A stretch of 64,000 nt of DNA. Origin: an uncultured Bacteroidota bacterium. GTDB taxonomy: Bacteria; Bacteroidota; Bacteroidia; AKYH767-A; OLB10. A model generated the notes under the pieces. That model made no database searches. It was not told the origin of the DNA and saw nothing but the letters and a program-made list of their open reading frames with translations. This document shows positions 16,578 to 25,637 of the stretch, in pieces. Position 1 is the stretch's first letter. Each line of letters starts with the position of its first letter. The position numbers were made by a program, and so were the translations under genes. The stretch lies in assembly GCA_900696575.1 (NCBI GenBank), contig CAADHD010000015.1, positions 1 to 64,000 of the forward strand, read 5' to 3'.

Positions 16578-17150
16578 TCAGAATTTATAAGCAATGCCGA
16601 TAGTCAGATAAGAAACTCCATACCCGACTTCTGCCAATGCGCCAATTTTTTGATTAAAGAAATACCTGCCTCCGGCATAAGCGGTAATACCCACTGCACT
16701 GCCATAACTGGCTGTTACATAGCTATCCGAGTAAGGATCATTGTCCTCGTATTTATAGCTGAGTATATTGTAAGAAAGCATCAACCCGCCATAGAGATCG
16801 AAATTGTCGCTTTCCAAACCTGTGTAATGAAAAGCGCTGCGCACACCTAGGATGGTGTAACTCCACTTTTGAGAGTAAGTGTAGTTGCTGTAATACCGCG
16901 CTGTGTATTTGTAGCTCTTAACACCGGCATAACCGCCAAGGCTGATGAAACCTACATCACCTGCCTCCCACATCATGCGTTCAAAATGAAGGCTGATGCC
17001 GGGGGTCTGCGATCCGTAGGTGAATCCACCGAAGCGGCCGCCTAATCCGATACCGGCACTGAGTACATTGGTTCCTAGTTCAACAGCTTGGCCGTTGGTG
17101 TAAAGAGCAGCCATTAAAAGCACTGCCATCAGGGTGATTTTTCTTTTCAT
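16578..17150 (-). CDS. Small outer-membrane beta-barrel protein
   Basis: The 190-residue protein starts MKRKITLMAVLLMAALYTNGQ (signal peptide) and continues as alternating aromatic and glycine strands: AGIGLGGRFGGFTYG, VGFISLGGYAGVKSYKYTARYYSNYTY, WSYTILGVRSAFHY, FDLYGGLMLSYNIL, AVGITAYAGGRYFF, and ends with VSYLTIGIAYKF, a terminal aromatic strand of the kind needed for BAM-dependent insertion. This fits an 8-stranded OmpW/OmpX-size barrel. An upstream in-frame start at 17195 lies inside the promoter region, so 17150 was chosen. It is the promoter-proximal gene of the lemA/GloVer/csgG-like operon. Confidence 0.8.
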   Translation of the reverse strand: MKRKITLMAVLLMAALYTNGQAVELGTNVLSAGIGLGGRFGGFTYGSQTPGISLHFERMMWEAGDVGFISLGGYAGVKSYKYTARYYSNYTYSQKWSYTILGVRSAFHYTGLESDNFDLYGGLMLSYNILSYKYEDNDPYSDSYVTASYGSAVGITAYAGGRYFFNQKIGALAEVGYGVSYLTIGIAYKF

Positions 17151-17192
17151 TGTTTTGGTTTTTGAAGATTGTTTTAATGCTTGATTCAGGCA

Positions 17193-17200
17193 CAAACGTA
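17193..17200 (-). promoter_or_regulatory. -7 promoter element of the beta-barrel/LemA/CsgG-like operon
   Basis: On the minus strand TACGTTTG matches TAnnTTTG at 17200 to 17193, 42 bases before the ATG at 17150. No convincing -33 element was found at standard distance. Confidence 0.55.
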
Positions 17201-17326
17201 AGAGCGATTTTTACTCTGTTAAGCCGCAATGAGTATGTGTGCCGTCCGGATTAGAATTCGTTGATATTCGCTTAAAATCCGTATTACCGTTTTTTTTCAT
17301 TTACTTTGTTCAATAACCATACACTG

Positions 17327-19423
17327 GTGAAAGCAAATTATTCAACTATAGTATTTATTTTAATTTCCATTCAGGCTCATAGCCAGTTCTCGGTAGTTGA
17401 TTCACTAAAAACCGAACTTCAAATGAGGCAGCAAGGAGACAGCTTCCGTTTCCGTATTTTGAATTCGCTATCGTATGAGCTATGCAAATCCAATCCTGAA
17501 GAAGGATTGCTTTATGCTGACAGCGCATACACTTTGGCGCAGAAATTAAAAGTTTCTAAATATGAACAGGAAGCACTGTTGAGCAGAGCCGATAATCTGG
17601 AAAAATCCGGCAAAGATTCGGCTGCAATGATGCTGTACAGTAAGTTACTCGAATGGTGCAGCAAAACCGGAAACCGGTATGCCATGGCTAACATTTACCA
17701 GCGCATCAGCATTGTGAATTTCAATAAAGCCGACTATAACACAGCACTTGATTATCTGAAAAAAGCAATAGCGCTTTTCAGCGAATTGAAAGATACAACA
17801 CGTCTGGCAGGCTGTTACAACAGCGTTGGTGTAAATCAAATGCGGCTTGGCAATTATCCCGAAGCCATAGAAAGTTACCTGAAAGCAGAAGCCATCTTTG
17901 AAAAGACTAACAATCCGGAATACCTGGCCATGGTTTCTTCCAACATCGGGCTGGTGTATTCAAGAATGGAAGAATTTATTAAAGACCTCGAATACCAGCA
18001 GAAAGCTTATCGCATCTATCAGCAGGTTGACAATAAATTCGGAATGATTAATTGCCTTGGAAACCTTGGCAATACATACGATAATCTTGACAGCCTCGAC
18101 CGCGCCCTCGAATTTTATGACCGCTCCATTGTCATGGGAAAGGAATTTAATTTTCCGAGAAATGTAGCCAGCGGATTAACCAATAGTGCCGGTGTGTTTA
18201 TACAGCAATCGCGCTACAAAGAAGCGGCTGAAGCCCTCACTCAGGCAGTTCCCTTTTATGAAAAGGCCGGTGATAAATCAGCAGCAGCAGTAGCTTATGG
18301 AAATCTCGCACGGATGTATGACGAAGCTACGGCTGAAGAATTAAAAAAAGCAGGTTTAAAATTCACGGATAAAAATGCAGAAGCCGAAAAGAATTTCCGG
18401 CTTGCCTTGCAATCGGCTAAAGAGGCTGCAGACAAAACACAGATTTACCGCGGGCTTACCAGTCTGAGTTCTTTTTTGGAAAAGCAAAAGGATTTTGAGA
18501 ATGCTTATAATTTTTACAAAGCGTCCATCGTCATGCGCGACAGCATTCAAAGCGATCGTAAGAAAAAAGAGATTGAACGATTGCAGATGCAGGCAGAATT
18601 TGATAAACGCGAAGCCCTTCTGGTTGCAGAACATGAAAAAGAGCAGGCCCTTTCAGAAGCCGAAGTGAGTCAGGCAGAACTTATGCGGAAAGTTTATGCT
18701 GGCGGAGGTCTTCTGCTTGTGGCCGGAAGTATATTATTTTTTGTTCAGTACAAACGCAGGCGTGATGCCCTCGAAAAAAAACATGATGCTCTGCTGCAGG
18801 CCGAGATTACCGAAACAGAAATGAAAGCCCTGCGCTCGCAGATGAATCCTCATTTTATTTTCAATGCACTTAACTCCATCAATGATTCCATACAGAAACT
18901 TGATACGGAAAAAGCTTCTTACTTCACCATTCGTTTTGCCAAACTGATGCGCATGGTTCTCGAAAACTCGGAGCAGAAAGAAATCACCCTGCGCGATGAA
19001 CTGGCTGCTCTTGAAATGTACCTGCAGGTAGAGAAGCTGAGGCTCGATAACAAATTCGATTATTCTATTCTGGTTGACGAAAATATTGACAGCGATAACC
19101 TTTTTGTCCCTCCGCTTATTCTTCAGCCGTTTGCCGAAAACAGCATCTGGCATGGCATTACACCAAAATCCGGAAGAGGAAAAATAAACATCATTCTAAG
19201 CCGCAACAATGATATGCTGCGCTGCATTATTGAAGATGACGGAATAGGAAGAGTAAAATCTAACGGTGATAAAGAACCCGGTCGCCAATCGCTCGGCATG
19301 AAAATAACTGCTGACCGCATTAAACTGCTTAATAAACTGCGTAATACACATGCCTCTTTTCACATCTCCGATAAAGAGCAGGGTGTTCATGCAGAAATTT
19401 CTCTCCCGGTGTTAATGAATTAA
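17327..19423 (+). CDS. TPR-containing sensor histidine kinase (LytS/YehU type)
   Basis: The 698-residue protein has an N-terminal signal-type segment (KANYSTIVFILISIQAHSQ), about six to eight TPR repeats (residues 25-400; A-x-x-Y pattern such as YNTALDYLKKAIALFSEL, YPEAIESYLKAEAIFEK, LDRALEFYDRSI), a coiled-coil rich in Glu, one transmembrane helix (VYAGGGLLLVAGSILFFVQY), then a His_kinase domain with the phospho-acceptor His509 in RSQMNPHFIFNALNSI and an ATPase part with PPLILQPFAENSIWHG and DGIGR. Signal input is probably periplasmic through the TPRs. The start is GTG 17327; the in-frame TTG at 17306 lies inside a promoter-like TTACTTTG. The response regulator follows 22 nt downstream. Confidence 0.9.
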   Translation: MKANYSTIVFILISIQAHSQFSVVDSLKTELQMRQQGDSFRFRILNSLSYELCKSNPEEGLLYADSAYTLAQKLKVSKYEQEALLSRADNLEKSGKDSAAMMLYSKLLEWCSKTGNRYAMANIYQRISIVNFNKADYNTALDYLKKAIALFSELKDTTRLAGCYNSVGVNQMRLGNYPEAIESYLKAEAIFEKTNNPEYLAMVSSNIGLVYSRMEEFIKDLEYQQKAYRIYQQVDNKFGMINCLGNLGNTYDNLDSLDRALEFYDRSIVMGKEFNFPRNVASGLTNSAGVFIQQSRYKEAAEALTQAVPFYEKAGDKSAAAVAYGNLARMYDEATAEELKKAGLKFTDKNAEAEKNFRLALQSAKEAADKTQIYRGLTSLSSFLEKQKDFENAYNFYKASIVMRDSIQSDRKKKEIERLQMQAEFDKREALLVAEHEKEQALSEAEVSQAELMRKVYAGGGLLLVAGSILFFVQYKRRRDALEKKHDALLQAEITETEMKALRSQMNPHFIFNALNSINDSIQKLDTEKASYFTIRFAKLMRMVLENSEQKEITLRDELAALEMYLQVEKLRLDNKFDYSILVDENIDSDNLFVPPLILQPFAENSIWHGITPKSGRGKINIILSRNNDMLRCIIEDDGIGRVKSNGDKEPGRQSLGMKITADRIKLLNKLRNTHASFHISDKEQGVHAEISLPVLMN

Positions 19424-19445
19424 CTTAGCCCCTGAAATCTAAAAT

Positions 19446-20195
19446 ATGATCAGGGCGGTAATTGTTGATGATGAACAGCATTGCATTGATCATTTAACCC
19501 GACTGCTCGAAAAGCATACCGGCCATATTGAACTTGCAGGTTCATTCCAAACCGTAAATGATGGCCTCCATGGCATTCTTAACCTTACCCCTGACTTGAT
19601 ATTCCTTGATGTTCAGATTCACCGGGAAACAGGTTTTGATTTACTCAGCAGAATTAAAGAAAAAAAATTTGAAATCATCTTTACTACAGCCTTTGACCGG
19701 TTTGCCGTGCAGGCTTTTAAATTCAGCGCCCTTGATTACCTGCTTAAACCCGTTGACCCGGATGATTTGAGCGCTGCTTTAAAAAAAATTAAACCTTCCG
19801 TTACTCATTCAGGATTTAACGAGCAGATTAATAACCTGTTATTCAATATCCGGTCTGCAAGCCAACAACTTCAGCGTATTTGTCTTCCTGTACTCAACGG
19901 CATGGTATTTTTAAATGTAAGTGATATTATCAGGCTGAAAAGCGATTCGAATTACACACAGTTTTTTCTGAAAGACGGAAAGAAAATCATGGTTTCAAGA
20001 ACCCTTAAAGAGTTTGACGAATTGCTTTCGGAAAACAACTTTTTCCGTATTCATCAATCGCATCTCATCAATCTTGCCTGTATTAAACAATATACCAAAG
20101 GAAAAGGCGGATATGTTACCATGACTGACGGAGCCGAAATAGAAGTAAGCGTCAGAAAAAAAGAGGAATTTTTAAAGCAGGTGATGAATATGTGA
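19446..20195 (+). CDS. LytTR-family response regulator
   Basis: The 249-residue protein has a receiver domain (1-115) with the acidic pocket VDDE (8-10), the phospho-acceptor Asp55 (LIFLDVQIH), Thr in FTTAFDRFAVQAF and Lys in DYLLKPVDPDD. The C-terminal LytTR DNA-binding domain (about 145-245) has ISDIIRLKSDSNYTQFFLKDGKKIMVSRTLKEFDELL, FFRIHQSHLINLACI and GYVTMTDGAEIEVSVRKKEEFL. It is the cognate partner of the preceding kinase. Targets are unknown; LytTR proteins in Bacteroidota often control neighbouring or surface-protein genes. Confidence 0.94.
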   Translation: MIRAVIVDDEQHCIDHLTRLLEKHTGHIELAGSFQTVNDGLHGILNLTPDLIFLDVQIHRETGFDLLSRIKEKKFEIIFTTAFDRFAVQAFKFSALDYLLKPVDPDDLSAALKKIKPSVTHSGFNEQINNLLFNIRSASQQLQRICLPVLNGMVFLNVSDIIRLKSDSNYTQFFLKDGKKIMVSRTLKEFDELLSENNFFRIHQSHLINLACIKQYTKGKGGYVTMTDGAEIEVSVRKKEEFLKQVMNM

Positions 20196-20212
20196 ACAGG
20201 CAGAATCATTGC

Positions 20213-20246
20213 ACAACTTTCTGTTTTTAAACAACAGAAAAGTTGT
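20213..20246 (+). terminator. Stem-loop after the two-component operon
   Basis: ACAACTTTCTGTT (20213-20225) pairs with AACAGAAAAGTTGT (20233-20246), a 13-bp stem with a single bulge and a 7-nt loop. It lies 18 bases after the response-regulator stop. The 3' side continues CGTCTTTAAAG, not a full T-run, so termination efficiency is uncertain. Confidence 0.55.
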
Positions 20247-20287
20247 CGTCTTTAAAGAGAATTTGGTAATACCCATATTTGCCCCCA

Positions 20288-21526
20288 ATGCCATTGAATT
20301 TTGAAGTAGTCATCATCGGTGCAGGTCCGGCAGGAAGTACAGCCTCCTTGTTTCTGGCCAAAGAAAAAATACCTCACCTCATTATTGAAAAAGAAAAATT
20401 TCCGCGCGATAAAATCTGCGGAGATGCCCTCAGCGGCAAAGTGATTCCTATCCTTAAAAAAATTAATCCCGAACTGGTTGCTGAACTGGCCGGCAGCAGG
20501 CATGCCTTAGGCAGTCATGGAATTATCTTTTCTGCGCCTAACGGTAAAAGCATCGGTATTCCTTTTAAAACCGTTACCAGCAAGGTTGACTTTGCCCCGG
20601 GCTTTATTTCACGAAGAATTGATTTTGATGATTTTCTTTTCAGGAAAATTGACAGAAATTTTGCTGAAGTATCTGAATCATCTGTTCTGCTGGATGCCTC
20701 TGCTGAGGGTAATGAAATGCTGTTGAAGGTTCAGCAAGGCGATCAGACTATTTCCATCCGCACCAAACTGGTTATTGCCTGCGATGGCGACCGTTCGGTT
20801 ATTGCACGGAAATTCGGCAATAAAACCATGGAGGAGGAGCATTACTGCGGTGGCATCCGTGCTTACTATAAAGGGGTAACCGGTATGGATCAAAACAATT
20901 TCATTGAGCTTCACTTTCTTGATGAACTGCTGCCCGGCTATTTCTGGATTTTTCCTTTGCCCGGTGGTTATGCCAATGTGGGTGCCGGTATGCTTTCAAA
21001 ATCTTTGAGCAGTAAAAAAGTGAATCTCCGCCATGCAATGGAAAACATCATTACCCATCATCCTGTCTTTAAGGAACGTTTTAAATCGGCAACACCGGAT
21101 GGTAAAATACAAGGCTGGGGTTTGCCGCTGGGCTCGAAACGCAGAAAACTTTCAGGAAATAATTTTCTTCTCTGTGGTGATGCCGCCTCGCTGATTGACC
21201 CGTTTACCGGTGAAGGCATAAGCAATGCCATGTTCAGCGGAATGACCGCAGCAATGCAGGCTGCCGAAGCCGTGAAAAACAAAAAATATGATGCCGGTTT
21301 TCTGACGGCCTATGATGAAAAAATTTACAGCCGCCTGTGGAGCGAACTCCGTTTAAGCCGTACGCTTCAGAAACTCTGCAACTATCCTTCACTGTTCAAT
21401 TTTGTAATAAACAAAGCCGAAAAAAACCAAACCTTCCGCGAAACGCTGAGCTGCATGTTTGACGATATGAACCTGCGCGAAAAACTCCGCAAGCCTTCTT
21501 TTTACTTCAATCTGCTTTTCAATTAA
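20288..21526 (+). CDS. FAD-dependent oxidoreductase, geranylgeranyl reductase family
   Basis: The 412-residue protein has an N-terminal FAD-binding Rossmann motif (VVIIGAGPAGSTASLFLAKE), the substrate-side KFPRDKICGDALSGK motif with the conserved Cys, RRIDFDDFLF, a second dinucleotide-contact region VIACDGDRSVIARKFG, and the C-terminal FAD motif LCGDAASLIDPFTGEGISNAMFSG. These are blocks of the geranylgeranyl reductase/halogenase-like group, which reduces isoprenoid chains or acts on membrane lipids and quinones. The exact substrate cannot be read. The in-frame TTG at 20279 was passed over for ATG 20288. The gene stands alone between a terminator and an amino-acid permease. Confidence 0.86.
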   Translation: MPLNFEVVIIGAGPAGSTASLFLAKEKIPHLIIEKEKFPRDKICGDALSGKVIPILKKINPELVAELAGSRHALGSHGIIFSAPNGKSIGIPFKTVTSKVDFAPGFISRRIDFDDFLFRKIDRNFAEVSESSVLLDASAEGNEMLLKVQQGDQTISIRTKLVIACDGDRSVIARKFGNKTMEEEHYCGGIRAYYKGVTGMDQNNFIELHFLDELLPGYFWIFPLPGGYANVGAGMLSKSLSSKKVNLRHAMENIITHHPVFKERFKSATPDGKIQGWGLPLGSKRRKLSGNNFLLCGDAASLIDPFTGEGISNAMFSGMTAAMQAAEAVKNKKYDAGFLTAYDEKIYSRLWSELRLSRTLQKLCNYPSLFNFVINKAEKNQTFRETLSCMFDDMNLREKLRKPSFYFNLLFN

Positions 21527-21661
21527 TCCATTTGATTGCGACTCTTATTTTTAAGAAAATTTACTTATAAAATAAAATTGACAGGTGCAATAATGCCCTT
21601 CAGGGCTACGGGTAAGCGATAACATTAATATGCTTGCTACATTTACCGCCTCAACCTCCTT

Positions 21662-23401
21662 ATGCTGAAATCGCTCTTCCGCAAAAAATCTATTCCGGAA
21701 ATTTTAAAACAAGTTGATCTTCCACACGATGATCTGGAAAGACCCCAACTGTCGCGCCATCTCGGAGTGCGCGATCTTACTTCGTTCGGAATTGCTGCCA
21801 TTGTAGGTGCCGGTATTTTCAGCACCATAGGTTCTGCCAGTGCTGATGGCGGGCCGGGTGTTATCCTGCTTTTTATATTCACAGCTCTGGCCTGCAGTTT
21901 TGCCGCTTTTGCTTATGCTGAGTTCGCCTCGCGCATTCCGGTTTCGGGCAGCGCCTACACATATTCTTATGTTGCCTTTGGCGAAATCATGGCGTGGATA
22001 ATAGGCTGGGCATTGATTATGGAATATGCCGTAGGCAATGCCACGGTTTGCGTTTCATGGTCCGATTATTTTACCGGTCTGCTCGCTTCCGTAAAAATTG
22101 AAGCGCTTGGCATTCGCGGTATAGTAATTCCTGCCTGGGCTGAGATTGATTATGTATCAGCCAAAGGATTTTATCACGAAGCTGTTGCGGCCATGCAGAA
22201 AGGAAAACTGATTCAGGATTTGCCTCCTCATCTTCAAACCGGATTTGCAGCCTGGGAACATGCTCCTTCACTCTTCGGATTAAAACTCATTGCCGACTGG
22301 CCGGCCTTGTTCATCAACATTGTTATCACTTATCTTGTTTTCCGCGGAATCAAAGAAACCAAGCGGGCAGCCAATACCATGGTGGTACTCAAACTTGCCG
22401 TGATACTTGCTGTGATATTGGTAGGCGCTTTTTATATTGATACTTCCCACTGGTCGCCTTTTCTGCCTAACGGAATTGGTGGAGTATTAAAAGGAGTATC
22501 GGCAGTGTTTTTTGCTTATATCGGATTTGATGCCATCAGCACTACTGCCGAAGAATGTAAAAACCCTGAGCGCGATTTGCCGCGCGGCATTCTCAATGCC
22601 ATTGTCATCTGCACCATCCTTTACATTTTAATTGCACTCGTCCTTACAGGCCTTATTCCATTTGACCAGTTGCGGGTTGGCGATCCGCTGGCTTTTGTAT
22701 TCGACAAACTCGACATGAAATTCTTTTCAGGCATCATAGCCGTAAGCGCTGTAATAGCCATTACCGGAGTAATCCTTGTTTTTCAGGTTGGCCAGCCAAG
22801 GATCTGGATGAGCATGAGCCGCGATGGTTTGCTTCCGAAAAAATTCTCCACCATCCATCCGCGCTACAAAACGCCATCGTTTGCAACGGTTATTACCGGT
22901 GTGGTTTGCGGCCTGCCCATCCTTTTTATTCCCAGTGATGTTGTTCTTGACCTGTGCAGCATGGGAACCTTATTTGCTTTTGTACTTGTTTGCGGAGGTG
23001 TATTGCGGTTGCAGAACGACCCGGATGCACCGAAAGGCAAATTCCGGACTCCTTATCTCAACGGAAAATATATTTTACCCATGCTGTTTATTCTTTCCTT
23101 AGTATTGGTTACTGTTTATACCAAAGACTGGATGAACGAGATGCTAAGGTTCGAAAGCTGGGAGCAGTTCCGTCATAACATACCCATGTGGATGTTCATT
23201 ATTCTTTGTGCAGGTATTTCAGTGCGTGCCTTCCTGAAAAACTATTCCGTAATCCCTGCTCTCGGAATGATTTTTTGTTTTTACATGATGGCGCAGATTG
23301 AATGGAAAAGCTGGATAGGGTTTTTAATCTGGCTTAGTACAGGCCTTATCATTTATTTCGGATTCAGTTACCGTAACAGCAAGCTATCATCAAAAGCATG
23401 A
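21662..23401 (+). CDS. APC-superfamily amino-acid permease (cationic amino-acid transporter type)
   Basis: The 579-residue protein has about 13 hydrophobic segments. The first carries the APC substrate motif FGIAAIVGAGIFSTIGSAS; SGSAYTYSYVAFGEIMAWIIGWALIMEY is the second helix pair, and FFAYIGFDAISTTAEECKNPERDLPRGI is the strongly conserved loop of the CAT group. An insertion of about 60 residues (WAEIDYVSAKGFY to AWEHAPSLFG) sits between helices 4 and 5, as in Bacteroidota homologues. It imports or exchanges amino acids across the inner membrane; the specificity is not determined. A bidirectional terminator follows immediately. Confidence 0.93.
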   Translation: MLKSLFRKKSIPEILKQVDLPHDDLERPQLSRHLGVRDLTSFGIAAIVGAGIFSTIGSASADGGPGVILLFIFTALACSFAAFAYAEFASRIPVSGSAYTYSYVAFGEIMAWIIGWALIMEYAVGNATVCVSWSDYFTGLLASVKIEALGIRGIVIPAWAEIDYVSAKGFYHEAVAAMQKGKLIQDLPPHLQTGFAAWEHAPSLFGLKLIADWPALFINIVITYLVFRGIKETKRAANTMVVLKLAVILAVILVGAFYIDTSHWSPFLPNGIGGVLKGVSAVFFAYIGFDAISTTAEECKNPERDLPRGILNAIVICTILYILIALVLTGLIPFDQLRVGDPLAFVFDKLDMKFFSGIIAVSAVIAITGVILVFQVGQPRIWMSMSRDGLLPKKFSTIHPRYKTPSFATVITGVVCGLPILFIPSDVVLDLCSMGTLFAFVLVCGGVLRLQNDPDAPKGKFRTPYLNGKYILPMLFILSLVLVTVYTKDWMNEMLRFESWEQFRHNIPMWMFIILCAGISVRAFLKNYSVIPALGMIFCFYMMAQIEWKSWIGFLIWLSTGLIIYFGFSYRNSKLSSKA

Positions 23402-23411
23402 TAAAAAAAAA

Positions 23412-23430
23412 TCCCGCCTTGCGAGCGGGA
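23412..23430. terminator. Bidirectional terminator between permease and T9SS gene
   Basis: TCCCGC (23412-23417) and GCGGGA (23425-23430) form a 6-bp GC-rich stem with a 7-nt loop, preceded by a run of nine A and followed by CTCTTTTTAT. It can stop transcripts from both convergent genes. Confidence 0.85.
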
Positions 23431-23454
23431 CTCTTTTTATTGATGAAGTGAGAT

Positions 23455-24402
23455 TTATTCAACCACCACTTTACGATTTTCTTTCTTTTCGCCAGCGGTA
23501 AGGTTTACCATGTAAACACCTTTACTCCATTTTGAAACATTGATGTTATGAGCGAAAGTGTTGCGGGTTTCAACAGCAGAATAAACTAATTGTCCATGAA
23601 CGTTCATCACTTCAATAGAAACCGGACCCGTAGCGCTGACAACACGAACAGCCATAATTTCAGAAGCCGGATTCGGGCTTACAGAAATACCGGCCGCCAG
23701 TTGGTTCTCGTTAATACCCGTTACCGCTGTTCCATACATGATAAAGGGAAGCCCCTGAGGTTCGAGCAAAGTGCCGTCAACCAAATCAGCCCATGTACCA
23801 TTGGTAGGATTAAACTGAAGTGCATTACCGGTATTGGTTACTCCGGTAATAGTAATAGGAGGCACCCATGGGCCGGAAGCAAGACTACCGCCTGTTTGCC
23901 ATGCCAGCCAGTAAGTACCTGCACCAAGGCTAAGGCCAACAGTTGCAATTCTGTTTGTCATGATTGGACGCTGAGTATTGGTAAGGTCAACATCCGTTGT
24001 ACGATAAATACCTGACCAGTAAGAACCATCAAGGTCATTGGCAGTTGTGTCACCGGCAATGATTTGACCGCCTGCTGCAGGTGAGTTATCCCATATAGAC
24101 CAGTTAACGTGGTTCATGGTAGAAGTTGTGGTTGATCCCGTTTGATAGGCAAAAAACACCATTGAATCAACATTCCAGGTTGCACCAGCAGGAATGGTAA
24201 AGTCATCAGCCACTCGGAAACCGGTAGTTACAGCATGACCAAAACCAAAGGTGGTTATTCCTGTATGCAGATTAGAAACATTAGCACCGCCTGCTCCGGC
24301 ACCCGGGCTGTTAATCAAAGGTCCATTGTCAATTAGAACCTGAGCAAAAGAGATAGCCGGCAACAAAATAGCCAGCGAAATTTGAGTAATAGTTTTCTTC
24401 AT
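23455..24402 (-). CDS. Secreted protein with T9SS type A sorting domain
   Basis: The 315-residue protein has a signal peptide (MKKTITQISLAILLPAISFAQ), then a beta-rich domain of about 200 residues (GPLINSPGAGAGGANVSNL, VADDFTIPAGATWNVDSMVFFAYQTGS, NHVNWSIWDNSP, GTYWLAWQTGG), which resembles the jelly-roll found in choice-of-anchor exported proteins. The C-terminal about 80 residues (ISVSPNPASEIMAVRVV, IEVMNVHGQLVYS, WSKGVYMVNLTAGEKKENRKVVVE) are a standard T9SS type A domain that targets the protein through the outer membrane. Function of the main domain is unknown. It is transcribed alone from a clear promoter. Confidence 0.88.
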   Translation of the reverse strand: MKKTITQISLAILLPAISFAQVLIDNGPLINSPGAGAGGANVSNLHTGITTFGFGHAVTTGFRVADDFTIPAGATWNVDSMVFFAYQTGSTTTSTMNHVNWSIWDNSPAAGGQIIAGDTTANDLDGSYWSGIYRTTDVDLTNTQRPIMTNRIATVGLSLGAGTYWLAWQTGGSLASGPWVPPITITGVTNTGNALQFNPTNGTWADLVDGTLLEPQGLPFIMYGTAVTGINENQLAAGISVSPNPASEIMAVRVVSATGPVSIEVMNVHGQLVYSAVETRNTFAHNINVSKWSKGVYMVNLTAGEKKENRKVVVE

Positions 24403-24430
24403 AATTTTTGAGTTTTTGTTTTATCGGTGG

Positions 24431-24460
24431 CAAAGGTATTAAATGACATTACAATGACAA
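24431..24460 (-). promoter_or_regulatory. Promoter of the T9SS protein gene
   Basis: On the minus strand TACCTTTG (24438 to 24431) matches TAnnTTTG, with TTG at 24460 to 24458, 19 bases upstream. Both elements and spacing fit the Bacteroidota consensus. The ATG lies 28 bases downstream. Confidence 0.75.
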
Positions 24461-24516
24461 TTATCTATCATCTTCAAACGAAAAACTTTTCAACCTTTCT
24501 TTAAGCTCAATCGTCC

Positions 24517-24524
24517 TACTTTTG
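24517..24524 (+). promoter_or_regulatory. pfkA: -7 promoter element of pfkA
   Basis: TACTTTTG matches TAnnTTTG and lies 26 bases before the pfkA ATG. No clear -33 TTG is present. Confidence 0.6.
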
Positions 24525-24550
24525 AACGCATTTTACTTAATAGCAGCGAA

Positions 24551-25519
24551 ATGAAAAGAATCGGAGTATTTACATCGGGAGGCGATGCCCCGGGAATGAA
24601 TGCATGCATAAGAGCCGTAGTACGTACCGCCCATTTTCACAAGAAACAAGTTATTGGCATTCTTCATGGTTTTGACGGAATGATTAAGGGGCAGATGGTT
24701 CCGCTCGGGCCGAATGATGTAAGTAATATCATTCACCGCGGAGGAACGATATTGAAAACTGCGCGCAGCAAAGAATTTATGACGGCAGTAGGAATGCGTA
24801 AAGCGTATGAAAATCTTAAAAGGCATGATATTGACGGATTGATAGCAATAGGCGGTGACGGAACATTTAAAGGATGTGTTGAATTCAATCAAAAATTTAA
24901 GATGCCATTCATAGGAATACCCGGCACCATTGATAATGATCTGTTCGGAACAGATTTTACCTTAGGATTTGATACGGCAGTAAATACTACGCTTGAAGCC
25001 ATTGATAAAATAAAAGATACTGCCGCATCGCACGACCGCCTGTTTTTTATAGAAGTTATGGGACGCGATACCGGCTACATTGCGCTCTATACAGGAATTG
25101 CCAGCGGTGCCGATGAAATTTTGCTGCCCGAGACTAAAACCGATATTGGCTCATTAGTAAAACTCTTAAAACACAGGCAGAAACAGGGAAAATCATCCAT
25201 AGTAATTGTTGCTGAAGGTGATGAAGCCGGTGGAGCACTTAAAACAGCCGCTAAAGTGAAAGAAAAACTTCCGGAAATGGACACCAGAATTACCATTCTT
25301 GGTCATATACAGCGTGGCGGTTCTCCAACAGCCAATGACAGAATTTTAGCTGCCCGGCTGGGTGTAGCAGCCACAGAATCTCTGTTGAATGGCCAATCAG
25401 GTAAAATGGCCGGCATGATCAACAACCAGCTTGCTTTTACATCATTTGAAAAAGCCTGCAAAGCACGCTCTCCTCTTGACCGGGATTTACTGCGGATTAC
25501 TGAAATGATGACCACCTGA
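24551..25519 (+). CDS. pfkA: ATP-dependent 6-phosphofructokinase
   Basis: The enzyme phosphorylates fructose 6-phosphate to the 1,6-bisphosphate in glycolysis. The 322-residue protein has the ATP-site GGDAPGMNACIRAVVR (about 10-25), GGDGTF (101-106; Gly104 indicates ATP rather than pyrophosphate as donor), the catalytic PGTIDND with Asp128, the substrate block EVMGRDTGYIAL, and VILGHIQRGG-type ILGHIQRGGSPTANDR. Length is that of bacterial PfkA. It is monocistronic between a divergent T9SS gene and the exb operon. Confidence 0.96.
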   Translation: MKRIGVFTSGGDAPGMNACIRAVVRTAHFHKKQVIGILHGFDGMIKGQMVPLGPNDVSNIIHRGGTILKTARSKEFMTAVGMRKAYENLKRHDIDGLIAIGGDGTFKGCVEFNQKFKMPFIGIPGTIDNDLFGTDFTLGFDTAVNTTLEAIDKIKDTAASHDRLFFIEVMGRDTGYIALYTGIASGADEILLPETKTDIGSLVKLLKHRQKQGKSSIVIVAEGDEAGGALKTAAKVKEKLPEMDTRITILGHIQRGGSPTANDRILAARLGVAATESLLNGQSGKMAGMINNQLAFTSFEKACKARSPLDRDLLRITEMMTT

Positions 25520-25541
25520 CTTAACTGCGTTTGGTAACATT

Positions 25542-25569
25542 TTGTTTTTAAACCATTTTGTTATCATTG
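25542..25569 (+). promoter_or_regulatory. Promoter of the exbB operon
   Basis: TTG at 25542-25544 and TATCATTG at 25562-25569 (one mismatch from TAnnTTTG) are 17 bases apart. The leader to the exbB ATG is then about 65 bases. Confidence 0.5.
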
Positions 25570-25637
25570 CACCCGCAAATTCCAATTAAAACTTCTTAAA
25601 TCAAATCCTCAACAAGAAAATTCAAAACAACTCTGTT

